Shown here piece after piece: positions 33,917-38,274 of a stretch of DNA of 38,274 nucleotides. Positions within the stretch are counted from its first letter, which is position 1, and every line of letters starts with the position of its first letter. Both the position numbers and the translations under genes were made by a program. The notes under the pieces are model-generated. The model saw nothing but the letters and a program-made list of their open reading frames with translations, was not told where the DNA came from and ran no database searches. The stretch is from an uncultured marine group I thaumarchaeote (lineage in GTDB: Archaea > Thermoproteota > Nitrososphaeria > Nitrososphaerales > Nitrosopumilaceae). The DNA is taken from positions 1 to 38,274 of the forward strand of contig CACIXQ010000007.1 in NCBI GenBank assembly GCA_902590655.1, in the 5' to 3' direction.

Positions 33917-34389
33917 AATCAAATCTGATATCAAAAAGTGAAACTTCAAAAATATTGGAGCAAATCAAATCTCAATGGAATATTGAATTACCTAAGCAGA
34001 AAAATGTTAGGACACATGATGTAAATGAAAATGGTGTTATAATAACTGGTGATGGGATAACAGCTATAAAGATTGGAGAAAATATACTACCATTTTTGGA
34101 TGACATTACAATATTAGAAAAATTTCCATATGTGAAAGTGGATATGGGTGCAATCAAATTTGTATGTAAGGGTGCAAACGTGATGAGACCTGGAATCACA
34201 AAATTTTCTGACTTTGAAAGTGGTGAAATAGTTTGTGTCATAGAGGAATCACAAAATAAGTTTCTAGCTGTGGGTAAAGCAGAAATATCAAGTAAGGAAG
34301 CAGAGGGCGCGAACAAAGGCGAGGTTATAAAAAACATGCATTACATATCAGATGATTTTTGGGAAGCCAAAAAAGAAATCAAAGATTAA
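33913..34389 (+). CDS. PUA-domain protein, MCT-1/Tma20-like
   Basis: The 158-aa protein starts at TTG inside the hom stop (TTGA, 33913-33916). It has an N-terminal pre-PUA region (about 1-70) and a C-terminal PUA domain (about 75-150). The segment AIKFVCKGANVMRPGI is close to that of eukaryotic MCT-1/DENR-partner and Tma20, which bind the 40S subunit and aid tRNA loading or recycling. A translation-initiation or ribosome-recycling role is therefore likely, though other PUA RNA-binding roles are possible. It overlaps the convergent proteasome gene by 4 nt (TTAA shared stops). Confidence 0.87.
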   Translation: MKSNLISKSETSKILEQIKSQWNIELPKQKNVRTHDVNENGVIITGDGITAIKIGENILPFLDDITILEKFPYVKVDMGAIKFVCKGANVMRPGITKFSDFESGEIVCVIEESQNKFLAVGKAEISSKEAEGANKGEVIKNMHYISDDFWEAKKEIKD

Positions 34390-34985
34390 TTTATGTTTTG
34401 AGTCGTTTCTTTGGACCCATCCTTATTCATGACTAAAACATCTATGTTGTCACCGCTGGCTGAATCTCTCATACTTGCAGCACGAACTGATTTTACAGCA
34501 AGATCAACAGCCTGGTCCTCAGTAAGATCCTTTTTGTACTGTTGATCCAAAATTCCTAATGCCATTTCTGCTCCAGTACCAACTGCCGCATATTCATCAG
34601 GTAGAACCGAACCAAGTGGATCCAAAGTGTATATTGTAGGCTCACCAACAACTCCCCCGACAATAACTTGTGTCAGTAATGGGAAGAACCTTCTTTCATA
34701 CATCATATTTGACATCATTTTTGCAACGGTATTTGGTGGTACCTCACGTTTAATTTCCATTTTTCTGATTTTAGCCAATGCTGAAACCTGTAATGAAAGA
34801 ATCTGCATATCAGCAACTAAACCAGCACATGCTGCACCAACTTGAGGTGTGATGACAAATGTCTTTTTGGTAGTCTTACTTACTACGAAATTCCCATAAG
34901 CAATTCGTCGTTCACTAGCAAAAACTACTCCACTATTGTATGTAATACCAACAGCCGTAGCACCAGGCATATACATTGCAGTCAT
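34386..34985 (-). CDS. psmB: Proteasome beta subunit lacking the catalytic Thr1
   Basis: The 199-aa protein is a 20S beta subunit: GVVFASERRIAYG, then SKTTKK, GAACAGLVADMQ and SASGDNIDVLVM near the C-terminus. Active subunits are cut at G|TTT(V/I)G so that Thr1 becomes the nucleophile. Here the site reads PG8|A9-T-A-V-G, so Thr1 is replaced by alanine after an 8-residue leader. It is thus probably an unprocessed, inactive or regulatory beta subunit, comparable to the ATA-type beta of Sulfolobales. The lysine expected at position 33 (SKTTKK) is present. An active beta must be encoded elsewhere. The start is ATG 34985, with alternatives at M4 and M6. Confidence 0.93.
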   Translation of the reverse strand: MTAMYMPGATAVGITYNSGVVFASERRIAYGNFVVSKTTKKTFVITPQVGAACAGLVADMQILSLQVSALAKIRKMEIKREVPPNTVAKMMSNMMYERRFFPLLTQVIVGGVVGEPTIYTLDPLGSVLPDEYAAVGTGAEMALGILDQQYKKDLTEDQAVDLAVKSVRAASMRDSASGDNIDVLVMNKDGSKETTQNIN

Positions 34986-35042
34986 AGATCAAGTGGATTC
35001 TCGGGAGAATAAAAGTTCTTGCGATAACATATTTAGAAAATA

Positions 35043-36404
35043 CTAGTTAGATCTAGCAAAGTTATCCAAGATAAGACACATGCATTTTGTGGCTTTTTTT
35101 AGTAGATCAATACGTGTAAACTCGTTTGGGGAATGAATTCGTGAAAATACATGTGTAGAACCAATAGCAATTGCTGGTGCATTCAAAATATTTGTAAATG
35201 CATGCATAGGACCAGTTCCAGCACTAGAAATGCTTAACAGATATTTTCCAAATGACTTGTATGCAGCATCTGTAACATTGTATACAAATGGATGTTTAGG
35301 ATTTGTTCTTGCTGCGGCCTCGCCATGATATATTTTAATTTCAATATCAGCAAATCCCTTACTCCTAAGGTGGCGTTTTAATCTCATAGCCTGCCTCTTG
35401 GGATTCATTTTAGGTACCAATCTAAAATCAATTTTTACACGTGCCTCTGCTGGCAGAACAGTTTTTGCACCTTCACCATAATAACCAGAGATTATACCAG
35501 CAATATTACATGTCGGTTCAGCAACTAGAGATTTTTTAATCTCAAGTCCAGTTTTGTTTCCCAGAAATTTCTTAATACCATATTCTTTTTTGAATTCTTT
35601 TTCATCAAATGGGAATTCCTTGAGAATTTTGATATCAGATTTACTGAGAGGTTGTACTTCTTTGTACCAATCTTTGATCAAGATTTTCCCTGATGAATTA
35701 CGTAGTGTTTTTATGGCTTCAGTTAAACGCCAAGCAGGATTTTTAATCAATACAGCAAGACTTGAATGTGCATCCATCTTTGATTCCCTCAATGTCAATT
35801 CAACATACAGTAATCCTTTCATTCCAAGATCTATAATTGGTCTATTTTTACTATCAACATGCCCAAACTCCCATATCACACCATCGCAAGAAAACTTCTT
35901 TTTGTATTTTCTTAGATATTCCTCAATATGTGCACTGCCAGTTTCCTCCTCCCCCTCTATAACAAATTTTACATTGCATGGAACATCTCCTGTAACTTTT
36001 AGAAATGATGCAATTGCTCTTATTCGTGTAATCAACTCGCCTTTATCATCAGATGAACCTCTACCATAGATTTTGTTTCCTTTTATTTTTCCGCTAAATG
36101 GATCATCATGCCAAAGTTCAACAGGTTCAACTGGCTGTACGTCATAATGATTATAAAATAGCAAAGTCTTGTTTGGATTTCTCTTTGATTTTACTTCGCC
36201 ATACACAATTGGTGGATAGTCTTTCATAGACAAGATTTCTGCCTTTATGCCTGATTTTTTTAAAGTATTTTTTACAAGGTTTGCACATTTTTTTATTCCC
36301 TGATTTTTTGCAGAAACACTTGGTTGTTGTATCAGTACACGGAGATCACTGACAAGTACATTCATGTTTTTATCAACATGCTGCAAAACTTTTTTTATAT
36401 TCAT
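35043..36404 (-). CDS. M20-family metallopeptidase (carnosinase/dipeptidase-like)
   Basis: The 453-aa dizinc peptidase has H86-Y-D88 in YNHYDVQP, the bridging aspartate in GRGSSDDKGE (119-120), general base E152 with metal ligand E153 in EGEEETGS, and a C-terminal metal histidine in FSRIHSPNE. A dimerisation (lid) domain lies between about residues 195 and 330. The family includes dipeptidases and acyl-amino-acid hydrolases; the substrate is not clear. There is no signal peptide, so it is cytoplasmic. Its start overlaps the NAD(P)HX dehydratase by 4 nt. Confidence 0.9.
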   Translation of the reverse strand: MNIKKVLQHVDKNMNVLVSDLRVLIQQPSVSAKNQGIKKCANLVKNTLKKSGIKAEILSMKDYPPIVYGEVKSKRNPNKTLLFYNHYDVQPVEPVELWHDDPFSGKIKGNKIYGRGSSDDKGELITRIRAIASFLKVTGDVPCNVKFVIEGEEETGSAHIEEYLRKYKKKFSCDGVIWEFGHVDSKNRPIIDLGMKGLLYVELTLRESKMDAHSSLAVLIKNPAWRLTEAIKTLRNSSGKILIKDWYKEVQPLSKSDIKILKEFPFDEKEFKKEYGIKKFLGNKTGLEIKKSLVAEPTCNIAGIISGYYGEGAKTVLPAEARVKIDFRLVPKMNPKRQAMRLKRHLRSKGFADIEIKIYHGEAAARTNPKHPFVYNVTDAAYKSFGKYLLSISSAGTGPMHAFTNILNAPAIAIGSTHVFSRIHSPNEFTRIDLLKKATKCMCLILDNFARSN

Positions 36405-37270
36405 TTTATTTTATCAAATGATTTCATGACACTAGGTAACTCATCTAGTAAATCAGTCGCAGTCATATGAGGTCCAAGTTTCTTTTGTGTACTTTTGCCA
36501 GCAAGACCATTAAAATATGCACTAATTACGGCAGATTCTAATCCATTTCTATTGCGTGCAAGCATTGCTGCTATAATACCTGAAAGTATATCACCAGTAC
36601 CTCCAACAGTCATTCCTGGTGTATTTGTTGGATTAAGGTAGGTTTTTTCACCATCAGAAATTATATCAGTTGGTCCTTTTAGGAGAATCGTAATAGAATA
36701 TTCTTTTGCAAATTTTTCAACTATTGCAATACGTGCTTTCTTTGATTCTGGTGGTGCCTCCCCAAACATCTTTTTGAATTCACCCGCATGTGGAGTAACA
36801 ACTACATTTTTTCCAGATAAAAGTGGAAGAATGTAATTTACTAAGGCAGTTGCATCAAGTGAAATCCTAACATCTCTATCCAACAATGATTTAACCAACA
36901 GTTTTAATGCCTCAGGATCCTGAATTGAAAGACCCATACCTATAGTAGCAGAGTCTAGATCAACAGGAATCTGACCTAATAGTTTGTTAACCGCGCCACG
37001 TGTAAGTTTAGAATCAGTCAAAGGAATTACAATGAGATTTGGCGAAACAGCACGGGTAGATTGTACATTAATTTTTGGGACACATGTGTATACGAGATCA
37101 GAACCTGTCTTTAATGCAGCAAGTGATGAAAGTGCTGGTGCGCCATGATAGATGTAACTCCCACCAAGAACTAAGACCTTACCGTTGTCACCTTTTCTTG
37201 AAGATAATTTTCGTACTGGGATGAACTTTTTTACTAGTTTTGATGTTATAGTACTTGACAATACACACAC
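36401..37270 (-). CDS. nnrD: ADP-dependent (S)-NAD(P)H-hydrate dehydratase
   Basis: The 289-aa ribokinase-like enzyme repairs hydrated NAD(P)H. It shows KVLVLGGS (31-38), the conserved TPHAGEF (159-165) and the nucleotide/anion motif GGTGDILSG (223-231). The N-terminal epimerase domain (YjeF_N), fused in many archaea, is absent, so the epimerase must be separate or spontaneous epimerisation must suffice. The start is GTG at 37270, next to the trmI stop; a TTG three codons later is an alternative. It overlaps the M20 peptidase gene. Confidence 0.92.
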   Translation of the reverse strand: MCVLSSTITSKLVKKFIPVRKLSSRKGDNGKVLVLGGSYIYHGAPALSSLAALKTGSDLVYTCVPKINVQSTRAVSPNLIVIPLTDSKLTRGAVNKLLGQIPVDLDSATIGMGLSIQDPEALKLLVKSLLDRDVRISLDATALVNYILPLLSGKNVVVTPHAGEFKKMFGEAPPESKKARIAIVEKFAKEYSITILLKGPTDIISDGEKTYLNPTNTPGMTVGGTGDILSGIIAAMLARNRNGLESAVISAYFNGLAGKSTQKKLGPHMTATDLLDELPSVMKSFDKIK

Positions 37271-38125
37271 TTACTTTTTTGATGAATAAACTTTCTTTTT
37301 ACTGGTGGTTTTAGCCTTAATCTTTCGTGATTTTTTTGCAGGTTTTTTATCGAAGAATGATTTTCTGGCATAGGCAAGATATGTTGTATGCCCAATTCCC
37401 CGAAAAGAATGTCTTGTCTTTCCTTCTCGCGCTTCAATATGACGAAGAATTTGTTCAGTGCATTCAATATCAGAAAATTCATTTTGCACCAGAATGTGAA
37501 CCAATTTTTCAAGTTGGTTCATAGTTGGGCAGATTGCTATGAAGCCACCACTTCCTTTCAACATTTTTCGTGCCTGTGGAACTACACTCCAAGAATCACC
37601 AAGATCCACAACAACAAGATCAATCTCTGAATGTGGTAATTTTTTTGCTTTCTTAAAATCAAATTCTTTCATTGTAATGTATTTTGACATTCCAGCTTTT
37701 TTGATATTTTTTTCAGCAATTTTCATAAATTTTGGTTCCACATCGTATGTATACACATGACCTCGTGGCTTTACTATTCCAGCTAGAAATGATGTTAGTG
37801 AACCACTGCCAGTTCCAATCTCAACAACCTTTTGACCACTAGTAAGACCAGTTCTTGCAACAATGTAACCTAAATCTTTTGGGTATACTATCTGAGTTCC
37901 ATGTTGTATTTTCATCACAAAGTCATGTATGGTTGGTTCGAAAAGATACACATACTTGTCCTTGTTTGTGACAAGTCTAGAACCATATTCTTTACCAATT
38001 GCATCACTATGCTTTATCACTCCGATATGAGTATGGAGTTGATCATTTTTTGAAATTTTAACTAACCATTTTTTTGAGTCGTTGTAAAAGAACAAAACAT
38101 AGTTGTTTTGCTTTATTTTTGCCAT
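37271..38125 (-). CDS. trmI: tRNA (adenine-N1)-methyltransferase TrmI (m1A57/58)
   Basis: The 284-aa class I SAM methyltransferase has the SAM motif EIGTGSGSLT (102-111) after a small N-terminal OB-like domain (about 1-60). Motif IV reads DLVVVDLGDSWSVV, and the C-terminal consensus HSFRGIGHTTYLAYARKS is near 238-255. Archaeal TrmI modifies A57 and A58 in the T-loop and acts as a tetramer. A lysine-rich tail of about 27 residues (KKPAKKSRKIKAKTTSKKK) follows; it is unusual and could aid RNA binding. It is the first gene of a trmI-nnrD-M20 transcript, preceded by a TATA-like tract. Confidence 0.94.
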   Translation of the reverse strand: MAKIKQNNYVLFFYNDSKKWLVKISKNDQLHTHIGVIKHSDAIGKEYGSRLVTNKDKYVYLFEPTIHDFVMKIQHGTQIVYPKDLGYIVARTGLTSGQKVVEIGTGSGSLTSFLAGIVKPRGHVYTYDVEPKFMKIAEKNIKKAGMSKYITMKEFDFKKAKKLPHSEIDLVVVDLGDSWSVVPQARKMLKGSGGFIAICPTMNQLEKLVHILVQNEFSDIECTEQILRHIEAREGKTRHSFRGIGHTTYLAYARKSFFDKKPAKKSRKIKAKTTSKKKVYSSKK

Positions 38126-38188
38126 GAGATTAGATACTAAATTTGATTATATGTAATAATCTATCTGTTTAGTGTAGGAATAATAACA

Positions 38189-38197
38189 AAATATAAA
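38189..38197 (+). promoter_or_regulatory. TATA box of the right-edge gene
   Basis: AAATATAAA is centred about 29 nt before the ATG at 38222. The 96-nt spacer from trmI (38126-38221) otherwise holds only the divergent trmI promoter. Confidence 0.35.
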
Positions 38198-38221
38198 AAA
38201 ATGAGAAATACAGAATAGCAG

Positions 38222-38274
38222 ATGCTAAAAAATAATATTTACACATTTTTTGGAATTTTCCTAGTTAGTATGAT
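38222..38274 (+). CDS. Possible secreted or membrane protein, N-terminal fragment
   Basis: An open frame begins at ATG 38222 and runs off the right edge with 17 complete codons. It begins MLKNNIYTFFGIFLVSM, a lysine followed by a hydrophobic stretch, as in a signal peptide or first membrane helix. A TATA-like AAATATAAA (38189-38197) lies about 29 nt upstream. The rest is outside the window, so this is a candidate only. Confidence 0.4.
   Translation, partial: MLKNNIYTFFGIFLVSM

Noticed and set aside
35554-36069. 171-codon plus-strand ORF antisense to the M20 peptidase
   Set aside because: The minus frame has the dizinc motifs; the plus frame shows no domain and no promoter.
1-38274. tRNA/rRNA genes, CRISPR arrays, insertion sequences, prophage
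   Set aside because: Reading the intergenic gaps showed no cloverleaf-like GC-rich segment, no spaced direct repeats and no transposase, integrase or Cas motifs. A tRNA scan would confirm this.

Overview
The window is AT-rich (about one-third G+C by eye), very gene-dense archaeal chromosome, most likely from a marine ammonia-oxidising thaumarchaeon (Nitrososphaerota, Nitrosopumilus-like). The assignment rests on protein content: archaeal family-B DNA polymerase, TFB, archaeal proteasome beta subunit, short archaeal triosephosphate isomerase, archaeal TrmI, methylmalonyl-CoA mutase/epimerase genes as used in the thaumarchaeal 3-hydroxypropionate/4-hydroxybutyrate (3HP/4HB) CO2-fixation cycle, and a secreted protein with the GWW-type repeats I associate with this phylum. 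Many genes look leaderless: a TATA element is centred about 26-28 nt upstream of the start codon with no ribosome-binding site. TTG and GTG starts are common. I saw no tRNA, rRNA, CRISPR array or insertion sequence.

Layout. 1-387: N-terminal part of a Hef-like helicase (minus strand, runs off the left edge). 531-4550: tightly packed plus-strand operon of dCMP deaminase, PolB (C-terminal PIP box), SemiSWEET and triosephosphate isomerase, followed by pyruvate phosphate dikinase and an XRE-CBS regulator. 7827-10968: minus-strand meaB - mutase large subunit - epimerase - 81-aa ORF. 11035-14069: an acidic micro-ORF, a membrane-anchored protein and an M1 aminopeptidase. 14138-14560: mutase B12-binding small subunit, separate from its partner. 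14561-20588: ketol-acid reductoisomerase, a 39-aa zinc ribbon, an EF-Tu-like protein with a degenerate G domain, and hydrolase/MetG/SAH hydrolase. 16782-16862: a 26-aa membrane micro-ORF on plus. 20670-25451: Rieske ferredoxin, NAD synthetase, CysRS, archaeal YchF, a CoA-binding protein. 25503-30379: BirA, secreted TPR/metzincin, TFB, membrane protein, Lrp-RAM protein, QueD-like enzyme. 30385-32489: acetyl-CoA synthetase whose N-terminus is replaced by a thyX fragment, next to an inverted 3' fragment of thyX. 32482-38125: MsrB, homoserine dehydrogenase, MCT-1-like PUA protein, a proteasome beta subunit without Thr1, then a TrmI - NAD(P)HX dehydratase - M20 peptidase operon. A possible secreted protein begins at the right edge.

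How the genes fit together. The mutase, epimerase, MeaB, BirA (biotinylation of the acyl-CoA carboxylase), acetyl-CoA synthetase and PPDK form a coherent carbon-assimilation set. NadE and NAD(P)HX dehydratase serve NAD supply and repair. AhcY and MetG belong to methionine/SAM metabolism. The points I would look at first are the thyX/acs chimeric junction near 32.24-32.31 kb, the T1A proteasome subunit, the 16-bp palindrome in front of the leaderless membrane micro-ORF, the pseudo-GTPase/zinc-ribbon pair, and the single TATA element that is equidistant from two divergent starts.
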